Shown here: piece by piece, positions 43,972 through 53,483 of the stretch
How positions within the stretch are numbered: the first letter of the stretch is position 1
Layout: every line of letters begins with the position of its first letter
Assembly (NCBI RefSeq): GCF_000964545.1
Contig: NZ_BBVD01000005.1
Span: forward strand, 597,540-661,539
Source of the DNA: Comamonas thiooxydans
Lineage (GTDB): Bacteria; Pseudomonadota; Gammaproteobacteria; Burkholderiales; Burkholderiaceae_C
Direction: 5' to 3'
DNA: 64,000 bases
Program-made: the position numbers and the translations under genes
The notes under the pieces: model-generated
What the model was told of the DNA's origin: nothing
The model's input: the letters and a program-made list of their open reading frames with translations, nothing else
Databases searched by the model: none

Positions 43972-44346
43972 TCACAGCCTTGGAAGTCGGCTCTGGGTCG
44001 GAGAATTAGCCACTGACGATGCTTCGGCTGGCAAGCCCGCTGCCAACAAGATAGAGGACTGCAAGAGATTCTGTCTGGCAGCTAACGAACAGCGTCGAAA
44101 GTTCTCCAGCAAGAGCTGTTCGCCAGCATCCCCCGCTGGAAGATCCGACTGGCGCCGGCCGGTCAGCACAAACAGCACATCAACACCTGCTGCGGCAACT
44201 GCAACAAGGTAATCACTATCCGGCTTTCGTTCGTCTTTCTCGTAGAGCAGCTGCGCCTGCTTGCGCACACCGCCAAGTTGGCCAAACCCTTCCTGATTTA
44301 AGCCAAGGCGTTCTCGTTCCTCACGCAAACGCGCACCAATACCCAT
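43972..44346 (-). CDS. XRE-family transcriptional regulator
   Basis: A 124-residue protein with an N-terminal helix-turn-helix of lambda-repressor type: GARLREERERLGLNQEGFGQLGGVRKQAQLLYEKDERKPDSDYL, then VDVLFVLTGRR. This is the compact layout of phage-derived regulators seen in Burkholderiales. Third codon positions are much less GC-rich than in the neighbours (frequent GTT, TTG, CTT), pointing to horizontal transfer. A palindrome TACGCATTTGCGTA lies 25 bp before its start, within a possible rightward promoter. No structural phage gene is nearby, so it is an orphan. Confidence 0.85.
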   Translation of the reverse strand: MGIGARLREERERLGLNQEGFGQLGGVRKQAQLLYEKDERKPDSDYLVAVAAAGVDVLFVLTGRRQSDLPAGDAGEQLLLENFRRCSLAARQNLLQSSILLAAGLPAEASSVANSPTQSRLPRL

Positions 44347-44848
44347 ATGTGTAACTCAATATTGACAAATATACGCATTTGCGTACTATTGCCATACCTA
44401 AGCCAAGCTAGCGCCGCTTCACAGCACCGCACTAGAGGCAAAAAGCAGCAGCCCTTTGCACAGAGCTGCTGCACCTATTCACATCAATCAATAGATTTTG
44501 ACATGAAGCAGCTACATCCCCACGCGCAGGCCCGCACATGACTTGAGAGCCAAGGCCTACGGTCGCCCAATGGACACGGAACAGTCCAGATAGCCGCTTC
44601 CCGATCAACAGCCGGTGCAGTGTCGGCAACGGATCTTGCCTGCTCTGACAACAGGCACTCTACGAATGTGTTCTGTAGCGCTCGACAGTTTCAGCCTATG
44701 TCTGAGTCCGGCGTTTACGGACTTGATGCTGTCAAAGCATCAGCTATCCATGCACGACTGTCGCGGGCAAATCAGCGCAGCTGAAAGCATGCGCTATTCA
44801 ACACCAACGCCAGGACCTGCAGATCAGGCCCGACTGGAGTTTTGAGTC
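44347..44848. other. Gap right of the XRE gene, with a promoter-like start
   Basis: No gene recognised in 500 bp. A TTGACA/TACTAT pair at 44362-44389 could start rightward transcription. A hairpin AGCAGCAGC/GCTGCTG is near 44445-44472. The small gene at 44849 may be its only target. Confidence 0.4.
44362..44389 (+). promoter_or_regulatory. Promoter with embedded palindromic operator
   Basis: TTGACA (44362-44367), 16-bp spacer, TACTAT (44384-44389). The spacer and -10 contain the near-perfect 14-bp palindrome TACGCATTTGCGTA (44372-44385). The site lies 16 bp upstream of the divergently read XRE gene, a classic place for its repressor. Confidence 0.55.
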
Positions 44849-45115
44849 ATGAGCCAGGACATTTTCGATCAGCGTGCCGATGGCAAGGCTTTTGCGGCAG
44901 CAGCTTCGTTGGCGCCGGCAACCGTGCCACAAGCCCAGATTGCCTGCCACGAAGCGCAGTTGATCGGCTATGCGTTGAGCCACCATGTGCCGGACATGCG
45001 GCGAGGCTTCGATATTCTTACCAGCTATGGCCGCTGGCATGTAGATCCGAAGCCAGCCGCGCAGATGGCCGAGTTGATGCGCCAGCATCTGATGCAGCAA
45101 CTGGAGACGATCTAG
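44849..45115 (+). CDS. Hypothetical small protein (88 aa)
   Basis: An 88-residue frame from ATG with GGAG nine bases upstream; codon use with G/C-rich third positions looks coding. The sequence (SQDIFDQRADGKAFAAAASL... LSHHVPDMRRGFDILTSYGRWHVDPKPAAQMAELMRQHLMQQ) resembles no family I know. It lies between the XRE/promoter patch and the convergent purL gene. Likely soluble and mostly helical. Confidence 0.5.
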   Translation: MSQDIFDQRADGKAFAAAASLAPATVPQAQIACHEAQLIGYALSHHVPDMRRGFDILTSYGRWHVDPKPAAQMAELMRQHLMQQLETI

Positions 45116-45194
45116 GCCTACGCTTCCGACAGGACGCGGAAAGCAGTTCACCCGATCCTTGAAGTCGGCCTCCGGGAAGACCATGAACCATGAA

Positions 45195-45223
45195 AAAAGG
45201 CTCTGCAGAATGCAGAGCCTTTT
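45195..45223. terminator. Bidirectional rho-independent terminator (purL side)
   Basis: AAAAGGCTCTGCA and TGCAGAGCCTTTT form a perfect 13-bp stem with a GAA loop between the small protein gene and the convergent purL. Confidence 0.92.
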
Positions 45224-45247
45224 GATTGCGCTAGCAGTACCCGGGTA

Positions 45248-48200
45248 TCAACCCAGCCACTTGCGGGCGTTGCGCCAGATGCGCATCCAGGGGCTGAATT
45301 CGGACTTGTCGCCCGAGGTCCAGCTCATCTGCACATTGCGAAACACGCGCTCGGGGTGAGGCATCATCGCCGTGAAACGGCCATCGGCCGTCGTCACTGC
45401 TGTCAGGCCACCGGCCGAGCCGTTGGGGTTGAACGGGTACTGTTCGGCAGGCTGGCCGTGGTTGTCCACATAACGCATGGCCTTGACCACTTGCTCGGCA
45501 TTGCCACGGAACTGGAAGTTGGCATAACCCTCGCCATGTGCCACGGCGATGGGCAGGCGGGAGCCGGCCATGCCTTGCAGGAACAGGCTGGGCGACTCCA
45601 GCACTTCGACCATGGACAGACGCGCTTCGAAGCGGTTGCTCTGGTTCTGCGTGAAGCGCGGCCAGTCCTGCGCACCGGGGATGATATCGGCCAGCTCGGC
45701 AAACATCTGGCAGCCGTTGCACACGCCCAGACCGAAGGTGTCGCTGCGACCGAAGAAGGCTTGGAACTGCTCGGACAGACGGTCGTTGAAGGTAATGGAG
45801 CGCGCCCAGCCAATGCCCGCACCCAGGGTGTCGCCGTAGCTGAAGCCGCCACAGGCCACCACACCGGCGAAGTCCTTGAGCTGCGCACGACCGGACTGCA
45901 GGTCGCTCATGTGCACGTCCACCGCATCAAAGCCGGCTTCGGTGAAGGCGTAGGCCATCTCCACATGGGAGTTCACGCCCTGCTCGCGCAGCACAGCCAC
46001 GCGAGGCTTGGAGGCCACATTGATGAAGGGCGCTGCCACGTTCTCCTTGGGATCGAACGTCAGATGCACATGCATGCCGGGGTCGGCAGGTTCGCCAGCG
46101 GCAGCATGCTCGCTGTCGGCGCAGACGGGGTTGTCGCGTTGCTGGGTGATCTTCCAGCTCACGGCATCCCAGACCTGGTGCAGATCGGACAGAGTTGCTC
46201 CGAACACCTTGTTCGCATCGCGCCACACCTGCAGCTCGCCCTTGCCTGCGTCCACGGGAGACGAGGCGGGACGGGTCTTGCCGATGACATGGCTGCACTG
46301 GATCAGGCCATGTTCGCGCAGCACCTGCAGCACTTCGGCACGGTCTTCCGTCCTGATCTGCAGCACGGCGCCCAGCTCTTCGTTGAACAGCGCGCGCAGG
46401 GTCAGATCTTCGCGGCGGCCGGAGACCTGCTTGCCCCAGTTCTTGCCTTCGCCGCTATCCATGCGGCTGTCGGAGATACCGTCGCCTTCGGTGATCAGCA
46501 TGTCCACATTCAAGGCCACGCCCACATGGCCGGCAAAGGCCATTTCGGCGGCCGTGGCCAGCAGGCCGCCGTCGCCCTTGTCGTGGTAGGCCAGAATCAG
46601 TCCCTTGGCGCGCAGCGCATTCACTGCATCCACCATGGCGATCAGATCCTTGGGCTCGTCCAGATCCGGCACCTCGTTGCCCGACTGATTGAGCACCTGA
46701 CCGATGATGGAGCCGCCCATGCGCATCTTGCCGCGGCCCAGGTCGATCAGCACCAGGGTGCTGTCTTCCACCTCGGCGTCGAGCTGGGGCGTGAGCGTGG
46801 TGCGCACATCGTCGATGGAGGCAAAGCCGGTGATGATCAGGCTCACGGGCGAGGTGACCTTCTTGGTCTGGCCGTTCTCGCTCCACTGCGTGCGCATGGA
46901 CAGAGAGTCCTTGCCCACGGGAATCGAGATGTTCAGCGCGGGGCACAGCTCCATGCCCACAGCCTTGACGGTGGCGTACAGCGCAGCGTCTTCACCGGCT
47001 TCGCCGCAGGCGGCCATCCAGTTGGCCGACATCTTCACCTTGGACAGCTCGATGGGCGCAGCCAGCATATTGGTGATGGCTTCGGCCACGGCCATGCGAC
47101 CCGAGGCGGGCGCGTCGATGGCGGCCAGCGGTGTGCGCTCGCCCATGGCCATGGCTTCACCCTTGAAGCCCTTGTAGTCGGCCAGGGTCACGGCCACGTC
47201 GGCCACCGGCACTTGCCAGGGACCGACCATCTGGTCGCGATGGGTCAGGCCGCCGACGGCGCGGTCGCCAATGGTTATCAGGAAACGCTTGGAAGCCACC
47301 GTGGGGTGGGCCAGCACTTCGATCACGGCCTTTTCCAGCGGCACGCCGGTCAGGTCCATGGCGGGCAGCTCGCGCTCCACGCTGGTCACATCCTTGTGCA
47401 CCTTGGGCGGCTTGCCCAGCAGCACGTTCATGGGCATGTCCACGGGGAACTTCTGGTCGCCGGACTCGACCGCCGTGTCCTCCAGCACCAGTTGGCGCTC
47501 TTCGGTGGCCGTGCCGATCACGGCAAACGGGCAGCGCTCGCGCTCGCAGAAGGCCGTGAACTGCTCCAGCGATTCGGGAGCGATGGCCAGCACATAACGC
47601 TCCTGCGATTCGTTGGACCAGATTTCCTTGGGCGACAGGCCGGACTCTTCGAGCTTGACGGCACGCAGGTCAAAGCGTGCACCGCGCCCGGCATCGTTGG
47701 TCAGCTCGGGGAAGGCATTGGAGATACCACCGGCCCCCACGTCGTGGATGGCCAGGATCGGGTTCTCGGCGCCCTGCTGCCAGCAATGGTTGATGACTTC
47801 CTGTGCACGGCGCTCGATCTCGGGATTGCCGCGCTGCACCGAGTCGAAGTCCAGTTCTGCTGCATTGGTGCCCGAAGCCATGGAGCTTGCCGCACCGCCG
47901 CCCATGCCGATGCGCATGCCGGGACCGCCCAGCTGAATCAGCAGCGTGCCCGCCGGGAACTCGATCTTCTTGGTCAGTTCGGAATCGATCACGCCCAGGC
48001 CGCCGGCGATCATGATGGGCTTGTGGTAGCCACGGGTGATGTCGCCGACCTGCTGCTCGTACTCGCGGAAATAGCCGGTCAGATTGGGACGGCCAAACTC
48101 GTTGTTGAACGCCGCGCCGCCCAGAGGGCCTTCGATCATGATCTGCAGCGGGCTGGCGATATGTTCGGGCTTGCCTACTTCGCTGCCCCAGAGCTTGGAA

Positions 48201-49258
48201 ACGGTGAAGCCCGTAAGGCCGGCCTTGGGCTTGGAGCCACGGCCGGTTGCGCCTTCGTCACGGATTTCGCCGCCGTTGCCGGTCGATGCACCGGGGAAGG
48301 GCGAAATCGCCGTGGGGTGGTTATGTGTCTCCACCTTCATCAGCACATGGTTGGTAGCCGCCTGCTTCTGATAGCTGGGAGCGCTGACTGCGTCTGCCTT
48401 CGCATCGAACTTGGCTACAAATCGCTCAACCTCATGGCCTTCCATGATGGAAGCGTTGTCGGCATAGGCCACCACGGTGTGCTGGGGCGAGCAGGCCTCG
48501 GTGTTGCGGATCATGCCGAACAGCGATTTTTCCTGCTCCACGCCGTCAATGGTGAACTTGGCGTTGAAGATCTTGTGGCGGCAGTGCTCGGAGTTGGCCT
48601 GCGCGAACATCATCAGTTCCACGTCCGTGGGATTGCGCTTGAGGTCGTTGAAGGCATTGACCAGATACTCGATCTCGTCTTCGGCCAGGGCCAGGCCCCA
48701 TTGCTTGTTCGCGGTTTCCAGCGCTGCGCGGCCACCACCCAGCACATCCACAAACTCCATGGGCTGTGCGGCCAGGGTGGTGAACAGTTGCTCGGCCTCG
48801 GCGCGTGTCGCGAACACGGACTCGGTCATGCGGTCGTGCAGCAAGGCGGCAATCTGTGCCGTCTGCTGCGGCGAGAGCTCGGGCTTGCCACCCAGCAGGC
48901 CGGACTTCATGTCCACGCGATACTCGGTCATGCGCTCCACGCGGAACACGTTCAGGCCGCAGTTGCGCGCGATATCGGTCGCCTTGGAGGCCCAGGGAGA
49001 GATGGTGCCCAGGCGGGGAGTGACGATGAAGGCCAGGCCTTCAGCATTGCCCGTATAGGGGTCACCATAAGTCAAGAGCGCCGACAGGCGCTCTTGCAAT
49101 GCGGGCGCAACTGCGCCCTCGGTGGCTACCAGGTGCACAAAGCGTGCAGATACGCCGGTGATCTTGGGGTGAATGGCGACCAGATCGGTCAAAAGCTGTT
49201 GGGCGCGGAACGAGCTCAGGGCGTTTCCACCCTCAAACTGTGTCAGATGCAATGTCAC
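45248..49258 (-). CDS. purL: Phosphoribosylformylglycinamidine synthase
   Basis: A 1336-residue single-chain PurL, the large form typical of proteobacteria, catalysing the ATP- and glutamine-dependent fourth step of purine synthesis. It has the N-terminal PurS-like region, the FGAM synthase core (NSEHCRHKIFNAKF, VETHNHPTAISPFPGASTGNGGEIRDEGATGRG, GGPGMRIGMGGGAASSM) and the C-terminal glutaminase with catalytic Cys in VVACGGFSYGD and the MPHPERVFR His-Glu. The start is a GTG at 49258 with weak ribosome-site sequence; a TTG two codons later is an alternative. It is divergent from map. Confidence 0.97.
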   Translation of the reverse strand: MTLHLTQFEGGNALSSFRAQQLLTDLVAIHPKITGVSARFVHLVATEGAVAPALQERLSALLTYGDPYTGNAEGLAFIVTPRLGTISPWASKATDIARNCGLNVFRVERMTEYRVDMKSGLLGGKPELSPQQTAQIAALLHDRMTESVFATRAEAEQLFTTLAAQPMEFVDVLGGGRAALETANKQWGLALAEDEIEYLVNAFNDLKRNPTDVELMMFAQANSEHCRHKIFNAKFTIDGVEQEKSLFGMIRNTEACSPQHTVVAYADNASIMEGHEVERFVAKFDAKADAVSAPSYQKQAATNHVLMKVETHNHPTAISPFPGASTGNGGEIRDEGATGRGSKPKAGLTGFTVSKLWGSEVGKPEHIASPLQIMIEGPLGGAAFNNEFGRPNLTGYFREYEQQVGDITRGYHKPIMIAGGLGVIDSELTKKIEFPAGTLLIQLGGPGMRIGMGGGAASSMASGTNAAELDFDSVQRGNPEIERRAQEVINHCWQQGAENPILAIHDVGAGGISNAFPELTNDAGRGARFDLRAVKLEESGLSPKEIWSNESQERYVLAIAPESLEQFTAFCERERCPFAVIGTATEERQLVLEDTAVESGDQKFPVDMPMNVLLGKPPKVHKDVTSVERELPAMDLTGVPLEKAVIEVLAHPTVASKRFLITIGDRAVGGLTHRDQMVGPWQVPVADVAVTLADYKGFKGEAMAMGERTPLAAIDAPASGRMAVAEAITNMLAAPIELSKVKMSANWMAACGEAGEDAALYATVKAVGMELCPALNISIPVGKDSLSMRTQWSENGQTKKVTSPVSLIITGFASIDDVRTTLTPQLDAEVEDSTLVLIDLGRGKMRMGGSIIGQVLNQSGNEVPDLDEPKDLIAMVDAVNALRAKGLILAYHDKGDGGLLATAAEMAFAGHVGVALNVDMLITEGDGISDSRMDSGEGKNWGKQVSGRREDLTLRALFNEELGAVLQIRTEDRAEVLQVLREHGLIQCSHVIGKTRPASSPVDAGKGELQVWRDANKVFGATLSDLHQVWDAVSWKITQQRDNPVCADSEHAAAGEPADPGMHVHLTFDPKENVAAPFINVASKPRVAVLREQGVNSHVEMAYAFTEAGFDAVDVHMSDLQSGRAQLKDFAGVVACGGFSYGDTLGAGIGWARSITFNDRLSEQFQAFFGRSDTFGLGVCNGCQMFAELADIIPGAQDWPRFTQNQSNRFEARLSMVEVLESPSLFLQGMAGSRLPIAVAHGEGYANFQFRGNAEQVVKAMRYVDNHGQPAEQYPFNPNGSAGGLTAVTTADGRFTAMMPHPERVFRNVQMSWTSGDKSEFSPWMRIWRNARKWLG

Positions 49259-49437
49259 GTGGCGGCCTGTTTATGTGAAGGCTGTTGAAAAGCGTCCTGG
49301 TCAATCCCCTGCCTGAGAGGACCGGGCCAAAGCGCTGAATTCGGTGAGCCTAGGATTTTACCGTGCCTCGGGGTTAGTCCGAATGCTCACACCCACAAGC
49401 CCTGCATGTTCAAGCGCGCAATGGGATAATTGCGACC

Positions 49438-50250
49438 ATGAGCATCACACTGAAGACCCCCGAAGACATCGAGCGCATGCGCGTTGCAGGCCGCTTTGCT
49501 TCGGATGTGCTGGACTACATCACCCCCCACATCAAGCCCGGCATCACCACCCAGCAGATCGACGATCTGTGCGCCAAGCGCATGGCCGAGCAAGGCACCA
49601 AGACGGCCTGCCTGGGCTATCAGCCCCCAGGCATGACGCCCTACCCGGCCTATGTCTGCACCTCGGTCAACCATGTGGTGTGCCACGGCATCCCCAACGA
49701 CAAGCCTTTGAAGAAGGGCGATATCGTCAATGTCGACGTGACCATCATTACCGAAGACGGCTGGTTCGGCGACAACAGCCGCATGTTCGTCATTGGCGAA
49801 GGCACGATTGCGGCCAAGCGGCTATCTAAGCTGACCTTCGAGGCCATGTGGAAGGGCATTGCCCAGGTCAAGCCCGGTGCCACGCTGGGCGATATCGGCC
49901 ATGCCATCCAGACCTATGCTGAGAGCAACAACCTGTCCGTGGTGCGCGAATACTGCGGCCACGGCATCGGCAAGGTGTTCCACGACGAGCCCCAGGTGCT
50001 GCACTATGGCCGCCCCGGCGAAGGCGTGGTGCTGGAAGAAGGCATGGTCTTCACCATCGAGCCCATGCTGAATCTGGGCAAGCGCGACATCAAGGCCATG
50101 CCAGACGGCTGGACCGTGGTCACCAAGGATCGCAGCCTGACCGCCCAGTGGGAGCTGATGCTGGCCGTCACCAAGACCGGCTATGACGTGCTGACCTGGT
50201 CCGATGGCTCGCCCACTCCGCCCGACTTCATCACGGCCATCCGCACCTGA
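49438..50250 (+). CDS. map: Methionine aminopeptidase type I
   Basis: A 270-residue MetAP1, which removes N-terminal methionine using two metal ions. Metal ligands: NVDVT...DNSRMF (Asp pair), GHGIGKVFHDEP (His) and FTIEPML...LTAQWE (Glu pair). Its length and the N-terminal IERMRVAGRFASDVLD match type I enzymes. There is no strong ribosome site before the ATG at 49438. It shares a 179-bp divergent gap with purL and ends before a strong terminator. Confidence 0.97.
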   Translation: MSITLKTPEDIERMRVAGRFASDVLDYITPHIKPGITTQQIDDLCAKRMAEQGTKTACLGYQPPGMTPYPAYVCTSVNHVVCHGIPNDKPLKKGDIVNVDVTIITEDGWFGDNSRMFVIGEGTIAAKRLSKLTFEAMWKGIAQVKPGATLGDIGHAIQTYAESNNLSVVREYCGHGIGKVFHDEPQVLHYGRPGEGVVLEEGMVFTIEPMLNLGKRDIKAMPDGWTVVTKDRSLTAQWELMLAVTKTGYDVLTWSDGSPTPPDFITAIRT

Positions 50251-50273
50251 GCGCATTGCTGCTGCTGATCTGC

Positions 50274-50312
50274 ATGCCGCATCCGGCCAAAGCTGGATGC
50301 GGCATATTTTTT
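50274..50312 (+). terminator. Rho-independent terminator of map
   Basis: ATGCCGCATCC (50274-50284) pairs with GGATGCGGCAT (50295-50305), followed by ATTTTTT. Confidence 0.9.
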
Positions 50313-50440
50313 GCTTGTAGACCTTGTGCTGCAAGCGCCATGCGCTCATCTTTTTGCCATCACAGGCCTCAAGCCCAAGTCAGTTGGGTTAAGGTGACGC
50401 TCAAGCACTTGCCCTGTTGAAACGTTTTTTTCTACTGCGC

Positions 50441-53083
50441 ATGACCTCCTCTGCCCACTCCTACGCCAACTCTGCCGACGTCTCCGACCTCTCCTCGCTA
50501 CAGAGCCTTCGCGAGCAATACCGCGAGGCCAAGGCCCGGCAGATGGAGTTGCTGCGCAACCCCACGCTGGGCAGACGCAGCGTGCGCGGAGTGCTGCACC
50601 ATTTCAGTGAACTGGCAGACGGTCTGCTGCGCACCCTCTGGCAACGTGCACAGATGCCGCAAGGCGCGGCCCTGCTGGCCGTCGGCGGCTATGGACGCGC
50701 CCAGCTCTTTCCCTACTCGGACATCGATGTGCTGGTGCTGCTGCCCCAAAGCAGTGCACAGCCAGCTGTGGAATTTGCGAGCAGCATCGAACAGTTCATC
50801 AGCAGTTGCTGGGATGCTGGCCTGGAAATCGGCTCCAGCGTGCGCAGCATTGCCGAATGCCTGCAGGAGGCCGCGCAGGACCTGACGGTACAGACCGCCA
50901 TGCTTGAGTCACGCCGCATCACCGGCAGCAAGGCCTTGTTTGCCGACTTCGAGCAGCAGTTCCGCGCGCAGCTCGATCCCAAGGCTTTTGTCGAAGGCAA
51001 GCTGCTGGAGATGCGCCAGCGCCACGCCAAATACGACTTCACGCCCTATTCGCTGGAGCCCAACTGCAAGGAATCACCCGGCGGGCTGCGCGATCTGCAC
51101 ACCATGCTCTGGCTGGCCAAGGCCGCAGGCTTCGGCAACAGCTGGCATGAGCTGGCCGAGCAAGACCTGATCACCCATTTCGAGGTCCAGCAGCTCGAAT
51201 CCAACGAATCCCTGCTCAGCCTGATCCGTGCACGCCTGCATGCCGCTGCCGGCCGCCATGAGGACCGGCTGGTCTTTGACCTGCAGACCGCCGTGGCCGA
51301 AGCCTTTGGCTACCGCTCCACCACGCCGGAGGGCCGCAAGCTGGCCATGCGCGCTGGCGAGACCCTGATGCGTCACTATTACTGGGCCGCCAAGGCGGTG
51401 ACCCAGCTGTGCCAGATCGTGCGCATGAGCATCGAAGAGCGCCTGAACCCCGGATCGCACGAGCTGATTCAGCTCAATGATCGCTTTTGCGAGAAGGCCG
51501 GCACCATCGAGGTGGTCAGCGACGATCTGTACGAGCGCGATCCGCATGCCATTCTCGAAACCTTTCTCATGTATGAGCAGCATGAGGGGCTGACAGGTCT
51601 GTCGACGCGAACCCTGAGAGCGCTTTATGCCAGCCGCGATGTGATGGACAGCGCCTTCCGTCGCGACCCGGTCAATCGCGCCACCTTCATGAAGATCCTT
51701 CAGCAGCCGCGCGGCATCACCCATGCCATCCGGCTGATGAATCAGACCTCGGTACTGGGCCGCTATCTCTGGCCCTTCCGCCGCATCGTGGGGCAGATGC
51801 AGCACGATCTGTTTCACGTCTACACCGTGGACCAGCATATCCTGATGGTGCTACGCAATGTGCGGCGCTTCTTCATGGCCGAGCATGCCCATGAATACCC
51901 GTTCTGTTCCCAGCTCGCCGCAGGCTGGGACAAGCCCTGGATCCTGTATCTGGCTGCCATCTTCCACGACATCGGCAAGGGCCGAGGTGGTGATCACTCC
52001 GTGATCGGCGCCGTCGAAGTCAAGCGTTTTTGCCGCGCCCACCAGATCGACAAGGCCGATGCGGAGCTGGTCGAGTTTCTGGTACGCGAGCACCTGACCA
52101 TGAGTCAGGTGGCCCAGAAGCAGGACTTGTCCGACCCCGATGTGATTCGCGCCTTTGCCGAACGCGTTGGCAACGAGCGCAAGCTCACTGCCTTGTATCT
52201 GCTGACGGTGGCCGACATTCGCGGCACCAGCCCCAAGGTCTGGAGTGCCTGGAAAGGCAAGCTGCTGGAAGACACCTACCGCCTGACCCTGCGCGTGCTA
52301 GGTGGTCGCGCCCCGGATGCCGCCGCCGAAATCGAAGCCCGCAAGCGTGAGGCGCTGGTGCAACTGGCCCTGTCTGCCCAGCCCTTTGAGTCCCACAAGA
52401 AACTCTGGGAGACACTGGACGTGAGCTACTTCATGCGCCATGAAGCGGCCGACATCGCCTGGCATACCCGCCATCTCTCACGCCATGTGGGCCAGGGCAA
52501 GCCCGTGGTGCGCGCCCGGCGGTCGCTGGCCGGCGAAGGCCTGCAAGTTCTGGTCTATGCACCCGACCAGCCCGATCTGTTTGCCCGCATCTGCAGCTAC
52601 TTCGACCGTGCCGGATTTTCCATTCTTGATGCGCGCGTGCACACGGCCAACAACGACTACGCACTGGACACCTTCCAGGTCGTCGCCCCCACCATGCAGG
52701 AGCAATACCGCGAGCTCATGCACATGGTGGAAAACGATCTGACCCAGACTCTGCTGCGAGGTGGCCCCCTGCCCACGCCATCGCAAAGACGGCTGTCGCG
52801 CCGCGTCAAAAGCTTTCCATTCGCTCCGCGCGTCATCCTGCGCCCCGATGAAAAAGCCCAACACTGGCTGCTGTCCATCTCCGCATCAGACCGCGCCGGC
52901 CTGCTCTACATCATTGCCCGCATTCTGGCCCAGCACCATATCAGCGTGCACTTGGCAAAGATCAGCACCCTGGGCGAGCGCGTGGAAGACACCTTCCTCA
53001 TCGAAGGGCCTGAACTGCAGGACAACAACAGCCAGCTGCGCATGGAAACCGAGTTGCTCAAGGCCCTTGCCCAGCCCGGTTGA
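50441..53083 (+). CDS. glnD: [Protein-PII] uridylyltransferase / uridylyl-removing enzyme
   Basis: A protein of about 880 residues that uridylylates PII when nitrogen is low and removes UMP when it is high. Domains in order: nucleotidyltransferase (GGYGRAQLFPYSDIDVLVLLP, about 93-113), a middle GlnE-like region (PGGLRDLHTMLW), HD hydrolase (FHDIGKGRGGDHSVIG) and two C-terminal ACT domains (LLSISASDRAGLLYIIARIL, ISTLGERVEDTFLI). ATG 50441 is preferred; a TTG eight codons earlier is possible and neither has a clear ribosome site. Single gene, same strand as map. Confidence 0.95.
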   Translation: MTSSAHSYANSADVSDLSSLQSLREQYREAKARQMELLRNPTLGRRSVRGVLHHFSELADGLLRTLWQRAQMPQGAALLAVGGYGRAQLFPYSDIDVLVLLPQSSAQPAVEFASSIEQFISSCWDAGLEIGSSVRSIAECLQEAAQDLTVQTAMLESRRITGSKALFADFEQQFRAQLDPKAFVEGKLLEMRQRHAKYDFTPYSLEPNCKESPGGLRDLHTMLWLAKAAGFGNSWHELAEQDLITHFEVQQLESNESLLSLIRARLHAAAGRHEDRLVFDLQTAVAEAFGYRSTTPEGRKLAMRAGETLMRHYYWAAKAVTQLCQIVRMSIEERLNPGSHELIQLNDRFCEKAGTIEVVSDDLYERDPHAILETFLMYEQHEGLTGLSTRTLRALYASRDVMDSAFRRDPVNRATFMKILQQPRGITHAIRLMNQTSVLGRYLWPFRRIVGQMQHDLFHVYTVDQHILMVLRNVRRFFMAEHAHEYPFCSQLAAGWDKPWILYLAAIFHDIGKGRGGDHSVIGAVEVKRFCRAHQIDKADAELVEFLVREHLTMSQVAQKQDLSDPDVIRAFAERVGNERKLTALYLLTVADIRGTSPKVWSAWKGKLLEDTYRLTLRVLGGRAPDAAAEIEARKREALVQLALSAQPFESHKKLWETLDVSYFMRHEAADIAWHTRHLSRHVGQGKPVVRARRSLAGEGLQVLVYAPDQPDLFARICSYFDRAGFSILDARVHTANNDYALDTFQVVAPTMQEQYRELMHMVENDLTQTLLRGGPLPTPSQRRLSRRVKSFPFAPRVILRPDEKAQHWLLSISASDRAGLLYIIARILAQHHISVHLAKISTLGERVEDTFLIEGPELQDNNSQLRMETELLKALAQPG

Positions 53084-53157
53084 ACCAGGCCCGGCAATTC
53101 GGGCTTTAGTTTGATGATTCGCTGCCGATAAGCAGTCACCACTACTACGGAAAGCCC

Positions 53158-53418
53158 ATGCAGCTCGCCTCCAATGAAGTTGCGGCATCGCCGCCCACCA
53201 CACGCAGTGGCCTGTTTCATATGCCGTTGTTTCGCCCCGGCACCGAGGTCACTCAGAATGGCCGACGCGAAATCGTCAGCCATGTCATCTTGCGCAGACG
53301 CGAACTGATGGTCTACCTCCGAGGTCACGATGACCCGGTAAAGCCCGATCGCCTGAGTCTTGCCCCCACGGTGTTCACCACCGAACGCCGGCCTGAACCA
53401 CTGACCTGGTTTCTTTGA
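53158..53418 (+). CDS. Conserved-type small protein (86 aa), unknown function
   Basis: An 86-residue protein starting at an ATG preceded by GGAAAG, 74 nt after glnD. The sequence reads FRPGTEVTQNGRREIVSHVILRRRELMVYLRGHDDPVKPDRLSLAPTVFTTER, with positively charged strands and no membrane segment. It is similar in kind to short uncharacterised proteins found beside glnD in related bacteria; no motif identifies a function. Coding-like third positions and a clean terminator after it support it as a gene. Confidence 0.7.
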   Translation: MQLASNEVAASPPTTRSGLFHMPLFRPGTEVTQNGRREIVSHVILRRRELMVYLRGHDDPVKPDRLSLAPTVFTTERRPEPLTWFL

Positions 53419-53432
53419 TCCCTCAAAACAAG

Positions 53433-53465
53433 AAAGCCGCTGACGCTCATGGCATCAGCGGCTTT
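53433..53465. terminator. Bidirectional rho-independent terminator
   Basis: AAAGCCGCTGA (53433-53443) pairs with TCAGCGGCTTT (53455-53465). The run of T follows on the right and of A precedes on the left; it serves both the small gene and convergent psd. Confidence 0.9.
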
Positions 53466-53483
53466 TTCTATGGAACCCGGCTA

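Noticed and set aside
43766..44212. Plus-strand frame across the XRE gene
   Set aside because: It is opposite a clear helix-turn-helix gene and has no ribosome site or coding-like composition.
45356..49288. A very long open frame (about 1310 codons) on the plus strand opposite purL
   Set aside because: It mirrors purL exactly, has low-complexity His/Gln/Gly-rich composition typical of antisense frames in GC-rich genes, and shows no domain.
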